A stretch of 64,000 nt of DNA from an uncultured Hungatella sp. (GTDB taxonomy: Bacteria > Bacillota > Clostridia > Lachnospirales > Lachnospiraceae), in NCBI GenBank assembly GCA_910588505.1, contig CAJUPQ010000001.1, positions 1-64,000 on the forward strand, in the 5' to 3' direction. The stretch's first letter is position 1. Each line of letters opens with the position of its first letter. A model generated the notes under the pieces. That model ran no database searches and was not told the origin of the DNA. It worked only from the letters and a program-made list of their open reading frames with translations. Position numbers and translations under genes: made by a program. Below, piece by piece: positions 9,137 to 17,317 of this stretch.

Positions 9137-10729
9137 TTAACCAGTTAAATGACATAGGCTGCATCGTTCAATTATGCAGGCGTGCCCTTTATTTTCGTCA
9201 TAGCTAATTCCCACCAGAAGTATTTCACCGGTATAATTCTCCACCCAGGAGGCGTATTTTCGTTCTTTGATCTGGGCGATGGCTCCCTGGGCGGATTTGT
9301 TCCATTTTAGCTCCACCACTAGCGCCGGTTTGTCCACATTCCGTTTTGGCAGGTATACTACATCAGCATAGCCTTTTCCGGAGGGCAGTTCCAGAAGCGG
9401 ATTCATGTAGTAAGCTTTTGCGCTATAGTAAGCTATCAGTATGGCACAGGTGAGGGAATTTTCGCTGTTGTATTTTAATATGGAGGACGTCTCGCTGTGG
9501 ATGGCAGCCATGGCCTGGGCCACTGCGTCCCCGTCCATAGCCCAGGTGCTTTCCAGAAGATGTTCGGAGCGTTCCAGCGATTGGGCAAGACCATCCCAGC
9601 CCCCCATTTTCACTGCGCGCAGATATTCCTGGGCAATCTCTCTGTTGGGAATAAATACTTTTTCGGATGTGGCATCAAAAGCCAGGTATCCCAGGTGAAC
9701 CAGCAGAGTCAGTACATCATCCTTTGACTTAAAACTTGTCATGTCATTCTGGCTGGTGGTTGGATCGATTTTGCAGGGGACATTTCCCAGCATCTCAATA
9801 ACTGCTTCCTTAAGACCGTCAAAGTTCATGTCAATATATACTTTCAAGGCTTCATAAGTTTCTGTCCCGGTCCAGTAACTCTGGAAGTCTCCATCCATCA
9901 TTAATTCCGCCACTGCATGGGGATTGTAAATATGCAGATCTCCCAGAAGGTATCCGTCATACCATTTTTGCGTTTTTGTATAATCCACTCCCCGTTCTTT
10001 GCAGAGTTTTTGAACCTCTGCTTCCGTAAAACCGAAATATGGGGCAAGCTGCCGGGGTTTCAGCATAGAATATTCCCGGAAAATGTTAATGGCTGAGTGT
10101 TCTCCATATTTCTTGATGGGCAGGATTCCGGTCATATAGGCCAGCTCCACATACTCCCTCCCCTTGAAAAGTCCCCGAAGGAAATTCAGATATTCTTTCT
10201 GTATGTCTTTATGATTCTTTGCCAGGCGGAACACACAGTCCCATTCATCAATAATGAAAATAAATCCTTTTCCTGTATGTGCGTAGATTTGCTCCAGGGC
10301 GCCTGGAAGCCCGTATGGATTCTCCAGGTATTCTGCAGACCAGTGGTCGGACACTTCTGCCAGTTCCTGCATAACAGCATTTTGAATCTCACCGATAAAA
10401 ACATCCAGATGAGATTCTTGAAACAAAAACTGCTGCACATCAATACGAATAACATTGTGCTGATTCAGATGCTTTCTGTAAGATGCATCCTGCTCAATCT
10501 CCAGACCGGCGAATAAATCTTCAGAATCACAACCCCTGCTGTAATAGGCTGACAGCATGTTGGCTGCCATGGATTTCCCGAACCGTCGGGGTCTGCTGAC
10601 ACAGATAAACCTCTGTTCGGTTCGGTATGCTTTGTTGACTTTGGCGATGAGCATGCTTTTATCTATATAAATGTCTGATAACCGTGACATCTCAAATGCG
10701 GCATTGCCTGGATTTATGTAACTGCCCAT
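9137..10729 (-). CDS. AAA-ATPase-like / PD-(D/E)XK protein, second copy
   Basis: This 530-residue protein is a distant paralogue of the gene at 4891-6597. It has the P-loop variant SRPRRFGKSMA (about 45-55), a Walker B FIFIIDEWD, the conserved PYFGFTEAEV and KWYDGYLLG motifs, and a C-terminal nuclease-like domain with GYADVVYLP ... PALVVELKWN, in which the D and E-x-K residues are kept. The N-terminus is the family's other type, with YIDKSMLI in place of YYVDKTGFI. The start is set by AAAGGAGG a few bases upstream. The family's function is not known. Together with 4891-6597 it brackets the small-gene run 6.9-9.1 kb. Confidence 0.87.
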   Translation of the reverse strand: MGSYINPGNAAFEMSRLSDIYIDKSMLIAKVNKAYRTEQRFICVSRPRRFGKSMAANMLSAYYSRGCDSEDLFAGLEIEQDASYRKHLNQHNVIRIDVQQFLFQESHLDVFIGEIQNAVMQELAEVSDHWSAEYLENPYGLPGALEQIYAHTGKGFIFIIDEWDCVFRLAKNHKDIQKEYLNFLRGLFKGREYVELAYMTGILPIKKYGEHSAINIFREYSMLKPRQLAPYFGFTEAEVQKLCKERGVDYTKTQKWYDGYLLGDLHIYNPHAVAELMMDGDFQSYWTGTETYEALKVYIDMNFDGLKEAVIEMLGNVPCKIDPTTSQNDMTSFKSKDDVLTLLVHLGYLAFDATSEKVFIPNREIAQEYLRAVKMGGWDGLAQSLERSEHLLESTWAMDGDAVAQAMAAIHSETSSILKYNSENSLTCAILIAYYSAKAYYMNPLLELPSGKGYADVVYLPKRNVDKPALVVELKWNKSAQGAIAQIKERKYASWVENYTGEILLVGISYDENKGHACIIERCSLCHLTG

Positions 10730-10877
10730 GAGTATGCCTCCTTTCCCTGTTTATGGGTGAACCGGGCGCAGATTTCGATATATCCTTATATGAGTTGCAG
10801 TGCAGTCTGCGTCTGCTGACACGTTTGTTGACTCATGTGGATTATACCATTTCGGGCAAGGCAAAGCAAGCAGGCTA

Positions 10878-11258
10878 TCATTTTTCATAAGGATTCACTG
10901 GATAAGGATTCACATACCCCGGACACAGATACGTTTCGCTCCACGCCATCATACGCTCAAGAACCGGAATAAAACTTTCCCCCAACTCCGTGAGAGAATA
11001 CTCCACCTTAGGCGGAATTTCCTTATAGATCTCCCTGTGAAGAAACCCGTCCCGTTCCAGCTCCCGAAGCTGTTTCGTCAGAGTGGACTGAGTGATGCCG
11101 TCAAGGCGGCGCAGAAGCTCTCCGAACCTCTGGACTTTATAAAAAGATACGTACCATAAGATCAGGATTTTCCATTTTCCTCCGATAACGGCCTGCAGGG
11201 TACTCATGGGTACGCAGCGGGCCATCACGTCCTGATTCATAAATTTATTATCAGCCAT
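10878..11258 (-). CDS. HxlR-family winged-helix regulator
   Basis: The 126-residue protein carries the HxlR domain: an N-terminal Cys in MARCVPM, then GGKWKILILWYVSF, RFGELLRRLDGITQSTLTKQ (recognition helix region) and the wing KVEYSLTELG. HxlR proteins often sense electrophiles or thiols, sometimes through that Cys, and regulate a neighbour. The divergent radical SAM gene is the obvious candidate target, with 192 bp between them. Confidence 0.9.
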   Translation of the reverse strand: MADNKFMNQDVMARCVPMSTLQAVIGGKWKILILWYVSFYKVQRFGELLRRLDGITQSTLTKQLRELERDGFLHREIYKEIPPKVEYSLTELGESFIPVLERMMAWSETYLCPGYVNPYPVNPYEK

Positions 11259-11450
11259 ACCGCTTCACCTCTTTCCATTCAGTATATTCCCCTCATAAAA
11301 AAAGCAAGATAGGGTCAAAACAAACACATAGTACAAAAAAGGATACCGAAGCCATAAAAAGACCGTACTTGATTCCCAAAAACCAACGGGGTATGGTAGT
11401 GTTGATCAGACAAATATTCAGCAGATGGAGAGATAAAGGAGGATTGGATT

Positions 11451-12350
11451 ATGCACTACACAGGAACCATTTGGAGGCCGCCCTATGAGGCGTCGTCGCT
11501 GCTTTTGGAAGTTACCGCAGGGTGTACCCACCACAGATGTAAGTTCTGTACCCTTTACGCAGACCTGCCGTTTCCGTTTCGAATGTCGCCCGTGGAGGAC
11601 ATAGAGGAGGATTTGAGGGAGGCCAGGGAAATGTATGGCCGCCTGCAAAGGCGCAGGGTATCCCGGATATTTCTAACCGGGGCCAACCCGTTTGTGCTGG
11701 ATTATGGGAAGCTGGCCCGGATTGGGGAGCTGATCCGTAAATATTTTCCGGATGTGAAAAGTATCGGCTGCTTTGCAAGGGTGACGGATATTTCCCTGAA
11801 AACCGATGGACACCTTGCGGATTTACGTCAGATGGGGTATGATGGACTGACCATAGGTATTGAGACAGGGGATGATGAGGCGCTGCGGTTTATGGACAAG
11901 GGCTATGGGGCGGCCGATATTGTGGAGCAGTGTAAGCGGCTGGACAGGGCGGGGATCCACTACAGCTTTTTCTATCTGGCCGGCATATCCGGCAGAGACA
12001 GGGGCGTGGAGGGAGCCATGGCCACGGCTAAAGTGTGCAACCGGCTCCGTCCCACGCTGATCGGGGTGAATATGCTGACAATCTATGAGGATTCAGGACT
12101 GTACCGGGAGATTCGGCAGGGAACCTGGAGGGAGGAGAGTGAGACGGAGAAATACAGGGAGGTCCGGGCATTGGCAGAGAACCTGGAGATTCCCACGGTC
12201 TTCGCGGCCCTGGGGGCTTCCAACGCCTTTCAGATACAGAGCGTGCTTCCAAAGGACAGGGAGAGGCTGCTGGCCTTCCTTGGCGGGATCATAGAAGGTC
12301 AGGGGGAGGAGAGGCTGCGCAGGTATCGGGAGAGCGTTTATCACTTGTGA
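11451..12350 (+). CDS. Radical SAM protein
   Basis: The 299-residue protein has an iron-sulfur motif CTHHRCKFC at about residues 24-32. It is spaced CX4CX2C as in the clostridial group whose members read TVGCSHNKCTFC, rather than the common CX3CX2C. The Elp3/MiaB-like barrel follows with GLTIGIETGDD, which binds SAM. The C-terminal part is short and without a SPASM or TRAM domain. The reaction is unknown. A strong AAAGGAGG stands before the ATG. The gene is divergent from an HxlR regulator. Confidence 0.85.
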   Translation: MHYTGTIWRPPYEASSLLLEVTAGCTHHRCKFCTLYADLPFPFRMSPVEDIEEDLREAREMYGRLQRRRVSRIFLTGANPFVLDYGKLARIGELIRKYFPDVKSIGCFARVTDISLKTDGHLADLRQMGYDGLTIGIETGDDEALRFMDKGYGAADIVEQCKRLDRAGIHYSFFYLAGISGRDRGVEGAMATAKVCNRLRPTLIGVNMLTIYEDSGLYREIRQGTWREESETEKYREVRALAENLEIPTVFAALGASNAFQIQSVLPKDRERLLAFLGGIIEGQGEERLRRYRESVYHL

Positions 12351-12422
12351 CTAATTTGAAAGTTTTATGAGGACCGTTGAGAGAGAAGAGGTGAGAGTAT
12401 TTAACAGAAAACGGGGACGGGA

Positions 12423-12742
12423 ATGAAAAGGTCTATGCGTTTGAATCGCTGATATACCAGGCGGGAGACACTGGCGGCGCGTATGTTATCTTCCCCTATA
12501 ATATCCGGGAGGAATTTGGACGGGGGAGGGTGAAGGTGAGCGTGACTTTCGATGGCGTACACTATGACGGTAGTATTGTGAACATGGGGGTTAAAAATGA
12601 AGATGGGAGTGTCTGCTATATTATAGGACTGAGAAAGGATATTCGATCCTGTATAGGAAAGCAGCCGGGGGATAAGGTTTCGGTAACGGTAACGGAGCAA
12701 AAGTCAGAAAAAAGGAGTTTAGAAGATGTGGAAATGTCCTAA
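12423..12742 (+). pseudogene. DUF1905 protein gene with a frameshift at its second codon
   Basis: The frame open from 12395 to 12742 encodes a DUF1905 domain (VYAFESLIYQ ... FPYNIREEFGRGRV ... GLRKDIRSCIGKQPGDKV) but has no usable start before a GTG at 12530 in mid-domain. An ATG at 12423 stands in exactly the right place but in another frame: ATG AAA AGG. One extra A in the AAAA run (12426-12429) would give M-K-K-V-Y-A-F-E, the usual family start. The gene is thus either freshly frameshifted, phase-variable, or carries a one-base sequence error. It overlaps the DUF1801 gene by 17 bp. DUF1905 and DUF1801 domains also occur fused in other proteins. Confidence 0.72.
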
Positions 12743-13136
12743 ATGCGGGCGTGAGTTTAAAAAGCGGGATCAGAGTCACTATTGCGGGAAAGCGCCCGGG
12801 AATATTGATGAATATATTGCGGCACAGCCAGAGGAGAGGCAGAGGTATCTGACGCTGGTGCGAAATGCGGTCAGTGAGGCCATACCGGAGGCAGAGGAGC
12901 GGATTTCGTGGAGCATGCCCACCTTCTGGAAGAAACACAATATTATCCAGTTCGCCGGCTTTAAAAACCATATCGGGCTGTATCCGGGGCCGGAGGCAGT
13001 GGAGGAGTTTGGCGGGCGGCTGAAGGGGTATAAGACCAGCAAGGGAACCATACAGATTCCGTACGGGGAGGACATCCCCCTGGAGCTGATCCGTGATATT
13101 GCCCGGTGGTGTTATGAGACGGGGAATCATCCCTGA
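12726..13136 (+). CDS. DUF1801 (YdhG-like) protein with N-terminal zinc ribbon
   Basis: The 136-residue protein starts with a short zinc finger, CPKCGREF ... HYCG, followed by a DUF1801 domain: IDEYIAAQPEERQRYL, ERISWSMPTFWKK, GLYPGPEAVEEF and KGTIQIPY. This domain family includes the Bacillus Fra-like iron chaperone (YdhG). The exact role here is unknown. The start lies inside the preceding DUF1905 frame and follows AAAAAGGAG, so the two were probably translated as a coupled pair. Confidence 0.8.
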   Translation: MWKCPKCGREFKKRDQSHYCGKAPGNIDEYIAAQPEERQRYLTLVRNAVSEAIPEAEERISWSMPTFWKKHNIIQFAGFKNHIGLYPGPEAVEEFGGRLKGYKTSKGTIQIPYGEDIPLELIRDIARWCYETGNHP

Positions 13137-13152
13137 TAGTTGAAAAGGAAGG

Positions 13153-13212
13153 GTGATCAAAACGAAGAAGCTGTATTTAATCGGAGGAACAATAGGGGTG
13201 GGCAAGACCACT
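13153..13212 (+). pseudogene. 5' stump of a P-loop kinase/ATPase gene
   Basis: After GGAAGG, a GTG opens a frame reading MIKTKKLYLIGGTIGVGKTT, a textbook start of a small P-loop kinase with a full Walker A (GGTIGVGKTT). The homology stops abruptly after the Walker A. The frame then runs into the 3' end of the oppositely oriented transporter gene and stops at 13258-13260. The rest of the gene is gone, so this marks a deletion or rearrangement join near 13212. Confidence 0.6.
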
Positions 13213-13227
13213 CCACAGTTTCCGTCA

Positions 13228-14202
13228 TCACTGCCCCGCCGCCACCACGACTGCCCCTAGCACAATTACGGCAGCTCCCGCAACCATAGTCCCGGTCAGG
13301 GACTGGTTCAGAAATATGACGCAGAACAGAACCCCCCAGAAAGTATACGTCACATTCAGCGACATGCCCACAGCGCAGCCCACGGCGGCGTTTGCCCGAT
13401 ACCAGGCCAAAAAGGACATGGCGGCGGCCAGCCCTGAGGCCATGAGCCACAGCGCCGGGACCCCGGCGCTAAGGGTTTCCCATAACAGGCTTCCGGCGCC
13501 AAGGGCAGGGACGAGAATAGCCAGAACCACCGTGCCGGAAACCAGATCCCGGATGTTTACCGCGATATCCGCGTCGATCTTTGAGCCTCCATAGCTGGCA
13601 ACCACGCCTTCCAGCCCCCAGCTGATGGCTGCTATAAAGGCGCAGATGATCCCTAAAGTAAAATCAGGGCTTTCCTCTGGTTTTGTCCAGTTAATGATGA
13701 TCGCGCCTAGGACACAGAGGATCATTCCCAGCGCGGTCTTTTTAGAGGGCTTCTGCTTTAAGAAGATCCAGCCGAATAAAGCGCCGAACAGGCTGCAGGT
13801 CGCCGTAACAGGAATGGCGTAAGCCCCTGCCATGGACAGCCCTGCCAGATAAGCCCCGTTTGCCATAGGACCGCCCAGGAGCGCTCCAAGGACGATCATT
13901 CGCCCCGGAAATGTGGGGATATTTTCCCATACCTTTTTAAACTGCCCTTTCTTTATATTATATAAGGAAAGCCAGATCCCCGCAAATAAGTCGTTGAGTC
14001 CCGCACAGACATAGGGCACGGCTAAAAAACCGGCAGCGCCAGCCAGAGGGTTGCAGTTTCCCGCGATCAGGGCCAGGGTTGTGTAGAGCCCATAAGCGAA
14101 ACCGGAAAATAACCCCATGTATACGCCGATCCTGTGGGGATTTGTCCGTATTTCGGGATTTTTCCTGTGTTTTCCATTGGAAATAGATTCCTTTTCACTC
14201 AT
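13228..14202 (-). CDS. DMT-superfamily (EamA-type) transporter
   Basis: The 324-residue protein has ten hydrophobic helices in two EamA-like halves, for example GVYMGLFSGFAYGLYTTLAL at the start and GVLFCVIFLNQSLTGTMVAG at the end. Such proteins export or import metabolites; no substrate can be named. I chose the start at MSEKES, with AAGGCGGTG upstream. The open frame extends 54 codons further but without a ribosome site. Its 3' end abuts the stump of a broken kinase gene. Confidence 0.82.
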   Translation of the reverse strand: MSEKESISNGKHRKNPEIRTNPHRIGVYMGLFSGFAYGLYTTLALIAGNCNPLAGAAGFLAVPYVCAGLNDLFAGIWLSLYNIKKGQFKKVWENIPTFPGRMIVLGALLGGPMANGAYLAGLSMAGAYAIPVTATCSLFGALFGWIFLKQKPSKKTALGMILCVLGAIIINWTKPEESPDFTLGIICAFIAAISWGLEGVVASYGGSKIDADIAVNIRDLVSGTVVLAILVPALGAGSLLWETLSAGVPALWLMASGLAAAMSFLAWYRANAAVGCAVGMSLNVTYTFWGVLFCVIFLNQSLTGTMVAGAAVIVLGAVVVAAGQ

Positions 14203-14322
14203 ATGTTTCACCGCCTTTTCAAAAAGTTTCAAAGCTTTTACACGCTTTAGTATGACATAACATTGGCATAAAAAGAATCCCTCTACAAATATTTTATATA
14301 TTTGCCCCAATTTTCCCTCCGG

Positions 14323-14351
14323 TTGACAAAATTTTTGTTCAATGATACAAT
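14323..14351 (+). promoter_or_regulatory. SigA-type promoter of the secreted protein gene
   Basis: TTGACA (14323-14328), a 17-bp spacer, then TACAAT (14346-14351): close to consensus. Transcription would start near 14358, about 35 bases before the ATG. Confidence 0.8.
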
Positions 14352-14393
14352 AAACTCCATACATTTTTATTAAGATGATAGTTGGAGATGCTT

Positions 14394-16025
14394 ATGAGGA
14401 AAACACATTTCTTAAAACAATGGAGACGATACGCTGCTGTAGTTTTATGTATGGCGCTGTCCTTTACATGGCTGTCCTACAGGGACGCGGAGGCCGCTGT
14501 ACCCGAAAGGCTTACCTCTGTTACCTATGTGTCCGATGAGTGGGTCATTAACTTCTGGAACACGGAGAGCGACCATCTGGAGCAGGAACTGGCTCAGATC
14601 GCGGCGGACGGTTTTAACAGCATTATCCTGGCTGTGCCGTGGCGGGAATTTCAGCCGGGAACGAGCCCGGTTCAGTACAGCGACTACACGTTTAACAAGC
14701 TGCACCGGATCATGAGCGCGGCCAGGGACCAGGGACTGTGGGTTATCTTAAGGGTCGGGTATACCTGGGACCATTGTAAAGGTGAAGCTCCTCAGGTTCG
14801 GTATCGGAAGCTTTTGGGCGACGAAGGGATGAAGGCTGCATGGCTGGATTACGCAAAGACCCTTTATGAGGCTGTATCGCCCTACGAGAATTTTTACGGC
14901 GGTTTTATCACATGGGAGGATTTCTGGAATTATGTGGAGGACGCTCCGGGACAGTTCGCTTTAACTCAGTCCGGCATCGATGAGGCCCGGCGGATCGGAT
15001 TCCAGGCGTATCTGGAAAGCCGCTACACCATAGAAGAGGTGAACCGGTATTTTGCGCCGGACAAGACATTTCAAAGTTTTGACCAGGTCAGTATCCCTAA
15101 AAAGGACAGCCCGGCTTACAAGCTGTTTTTTGAGTACTATGACGAATTTTTGAACGGTCTGCTGACAGAAACCCAGCAAGTGTTTCCCAACCTTTCCATG
15201 GAGGTTCGTCTGGATGTGGATCCAGTGAAAGGACTGGACGGGGATACGGTGGGAGCAGGCCATTACCAGACCTTTGGCTGCGGCAGTTCCACGTACACTT
15301 CGGTGATGTATAGCGTTTCCATGGGACAGCCCTTTGATCGTCTGCTGACAGCGGCGGAGGCGGCGGCCATGATGGATCAGCAGCTTAATGTGGTAAAAGC
15401 CTACAACCAGGGAAAGCCTATCTATATTGACCAGCTGCTCTATATGGACATCACCCCCGGATTTGAGCGCAATGCCAAGCTTATGGAGGAAGAGAGAAAC
15501 GCCTTTCTCACCTCGATTCCGGATATTTTGCGCAGATATACCAATGGATACGCGGTCTGGACTTACCGCAATTACGCGAACAACGGCGTTTTTAACAGCC
15601 AGTTCGCCCTGGAGTCTCAGGGCTGGGATTCCAGCAGGGTAAAGTTTGTAGAGCGCGGCGGCAGCCGTCAGGCCCTGATCCAGAATAACGGAACCCTTTC
15701 CCAGGATGTGGGAGGCAGGATCTCCTCCAAACATCTGTTTGAAAATCATGTCCGGTTCACTGCGGACAGCGACAGACCAGTGAAAGTATCTGTAACCCTG
15801 GGAACCAAGACAAAGGAAGTGGTAGTAGACGGTGAGGGGCAGTACGATCTGAACTTCGGACGCCTGGAGTACGATAAGGTGCGGTTTCGCGCCGGCGGCG
15901 ACGTGTATGTGGATAATATTTCCGTGTACAATTTTGTCCAGGACGGTCAGATCTATGATCTGGACGGCAGGGAACTTCCCTGTGCGGAAGGGATCCGCAA
16001 GCTGAACCAGATGCTGAAAGAATAG
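14394..16025 (+). CDS. Secreted glycoside-hydrolase-like TIM-barrel protein
   Basis: The 543-residue protein has a signal peptide (basic RKTHFLKQWRR, hydrophobic core, likely cut after DAEA). A barrel-like region follows with features shared by clan GH-A beta-glycosidases: GFNSIILAVPWREFQPG near the N-terminus, LHRIMSAARDQGLWVILRVG, then ITWEDFWNY. The last 120 residues look like a beta-sandwich (KVSVTLGTKTKEVVVDG), perhaps carbohydrate-binding. No specific GH family or catalytic pair can be fixed by eye. I chose the ATG at 14394, with GGAG 6 bp upstream; a TTG and an ATG lie just before it. It is followed by a terminator, then a sugar-binding protein and a kinase. Confidence 0.65.
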   Translation: MRKTHFLKQWRRYAAVVLCMALSFTWLSYRDAEAAVPERLTSVTYVSDEWVINFWNTESDHLEQELAQIAADGFNSIILAVPWREFQPGTSPVQYSDYTFNKLHRIMSAARDQGLWVILRVGYTWDHCKGEAPQVRYRKLLGDEGMKAAWLDYAKTLYEAVSPYENFYGGFITWEDFWNYVEDAPGQFALTQSGIDEARRIGFQAYLESRYTIEEVNRYFAPDKTFQSFDQVSIPKKDSPAYKLFFEYYDEFLNGLLTETQQVFPNLSMEVRLDVDPVKGLDGDTVGAGHYQTFGCGSSTYTSVMYSVSMGQPFDRLLTAAEAAAMMDQQLNVVKAYNQGKPIYIDQLLYMDITPGFERNAKLMEEERNAFLTSIPDILRRYTNGYAVWTYRNYANNGVFNSQFALESQGWDSSRVKFVERGGSRQALIQNNGTLSQDVGGRISSKHLFENHVRFTADSDRPVKVSVTLGTKTKEVVVDGEGQYDLNFGRLEYDKVRFRAGGDVYVDNISVYNFVQDGQIYDLDGRELPCAEGIRKLNQMLKE

Positions 16026-16046
16026 AACTTGTGTTATCAGGTATCA

Positions 16047-16087
16047 ATGCCAGGATGTCCTTAAAAGTTAGGAGTCCTGGCATTTTT
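16047..16087 (+). terminator. Rho-independent terminator
   Basis: ATGCCAGGA (16047-16055) pairs perfectly with TCCTGGCAT (16075-16083) and is followed by TTTT. It separates the secreted protein gene from the binding-protein/kinase pair. Confidence 0.8.
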
Positions 16088-16099
16088 GCAGATGCGCGG

Positions 16100-16128
16100 T
16101 TGAAGAATATGGCAGAATAGATTATAAT
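16100..16128 (+). promoter_or_regulatory. Promoter of the binding protein/hybrid kinase pair
   Basis: TTGAAG (16100-16105), a 17-bp spacer and a perfect TATAAT (16123-16128). It lies directly after the terminator and 36 bp before the binding-protein start. Confidence 0.7.
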
Positions 16129-16163
16129 CAGTTCCATCTAACAGGAGAGGAGACAGCAGGTTC

Positions 16164-17300
16164 GTGTTTAAGAAAATATTAGGGCGATTTTTCGATTTTG
16201 TAATTGCAGCGGCCGTGATCTGCGGCAGCGGTTTAGGCCTTGCCGGATGCGGCGACGGGGCGGGAGACAGCGCCGCCGCGCCATGGTCCGGCGGGCAGTC
16301 TGTTGCCGACAGTTTGGATGGCAGTGAAAGGGAGTATTCTGTGAACGCCGTAAACTTTGACCGCAGGCTGGATGATTATGAGCCTCAAAAGTGTGAATAT
16401 AATTTTTATTTTACCTATAAAATGGTCCATCCCTGGTGGGATGCCGTTGCCCTTGGGATCGAAGACGCGGCAAAACAGTATGAAGAAAAAGGTATTATCA
16501 TAAATTATGAGTATCTTGCCCCAAATGGGGCGTCTGCCCAGGACCAGATCAGGAGGATTTCAGATGCCGCCCTGCGGGATTTTGACGTCATTGGGGTAGA
16601 TGTGGCGGATGTTGAGATCGTGACTCCTGCCATTAACCAGGTCATGGCAACGGGACAGAAGGTTATGACCTTTTCCAGCTCTGATTCCACAAGGGAAGAC
16701 GGGTGCCGGCGGATCGCCTATGTGGGCAATACCCACAATTATCAGGACGGTGCGCAGCTGACAGAGGCCCTCTGCGAAAAGCTGGGATACTCCGGCAAGG
16801 TGGCTGTTTTAGTGGGAAATCAGGGGGCGCCCTGCCATGAAGACAGAGCTCTCGGAGCCAGAAACGTTATTGCCCAGTATCCGGATATGGAGATCGTGGA
16901 GATGGCGTACGATGAAGATTCCGTGGATAAAGCCTGGACCTTTACCCGGAAGTTTCTTGAAAAACACAGTGATCTTGCGGGGATCATATGCTGCAATATG
17001 AGCAATCCTGTTGGAGCCGCCAGAGCGGTTATTGAGGCCGGGCGGGAAAAAGAGGTTGTCATTGTGGGGATGGACCACGATCAGGAGGCACTAAAGTACC
17101 TAAGGGACGGGATCATATATGCTCTGGGCATTCAGGATTGTTATTCTATTGGATTTGATACGGTGCAGGTGGCGGTGAAGATTGCGGACGGCTGCCTTCC
17201 GGGGGAACTGTATCCAGAAAAGACAGAAGAAAAGACTACGATCATTTATCAGGACAAAGCGGCGGCGGTACTTCGGACGCTGTACGGAGAGATTGATTAG
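16164..17300 (+). CDS. Sugar-binding lipoprotein (periplasmic-binding-protein type 1 fold)
   Basis: A 378-residue lipoprotein: signal peptide with lipobox GLAGC (Cys about 29), then a Peripla_BP_4-like domain related to ribose/galactose binding proteins. Visible family marks are MVHPWWDAVALGIEDAAKQY, DVIGVDVADVEIVTPAINQV, VAVLVGNQGAPCHEDRALGA and VVIVGMDHDQEALKYLRDG. No ABC permease or ATPase genes follow. Instead a hybrid histidine kinase begins within 20 bp, so the protein probably hands its ligand signal to that kinase rather than to a transporter. It starts with GTG after GGAGAGGAGACAGCAGG. Confidence 0.85.
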   Translation: MFKKILGRFFDFVIAAAVICGSGLGLAGCGDGAGDSAAAPWSGGQSVADSLDGSEREYSVNAVNFDRRLDDYEPQKCEYNFYFTYKMVHPWWDAVALGIEDAAKQYEEKGIIINYEYLAPNGASAQDQIRRISDAALRDFDVIGVDVADVEIVTPAINQVMATGQKVMTFSSSDSTREDGCRRIAYVGNTHNYQDGAQLTEALCEKLGYSGKVAVLVGNQGAPCHEDRALGARNVIAQYPDMEIVEMAYDEDSVDKAWTFTRKFLEKHSDLAGIICCNMSNPVGAARAVIEAGREKEVVIVGMDHDQEALKYLRDGIIYALGIQDCYSIGFDTVQVAVKIADGCLPGELYPEKTEEKTTIIYQDKAAAVLRTLYGEID

Positions 17301-17317
17301 GAATGGCAGGACAGAAC

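Noticed and set aside
11451..12350. Radical SAM gene as part of a peptide-modification (RiPP) system
   Set aside because: No SPASM domain, no small precursor-like frame and no transporter or protease beside it.
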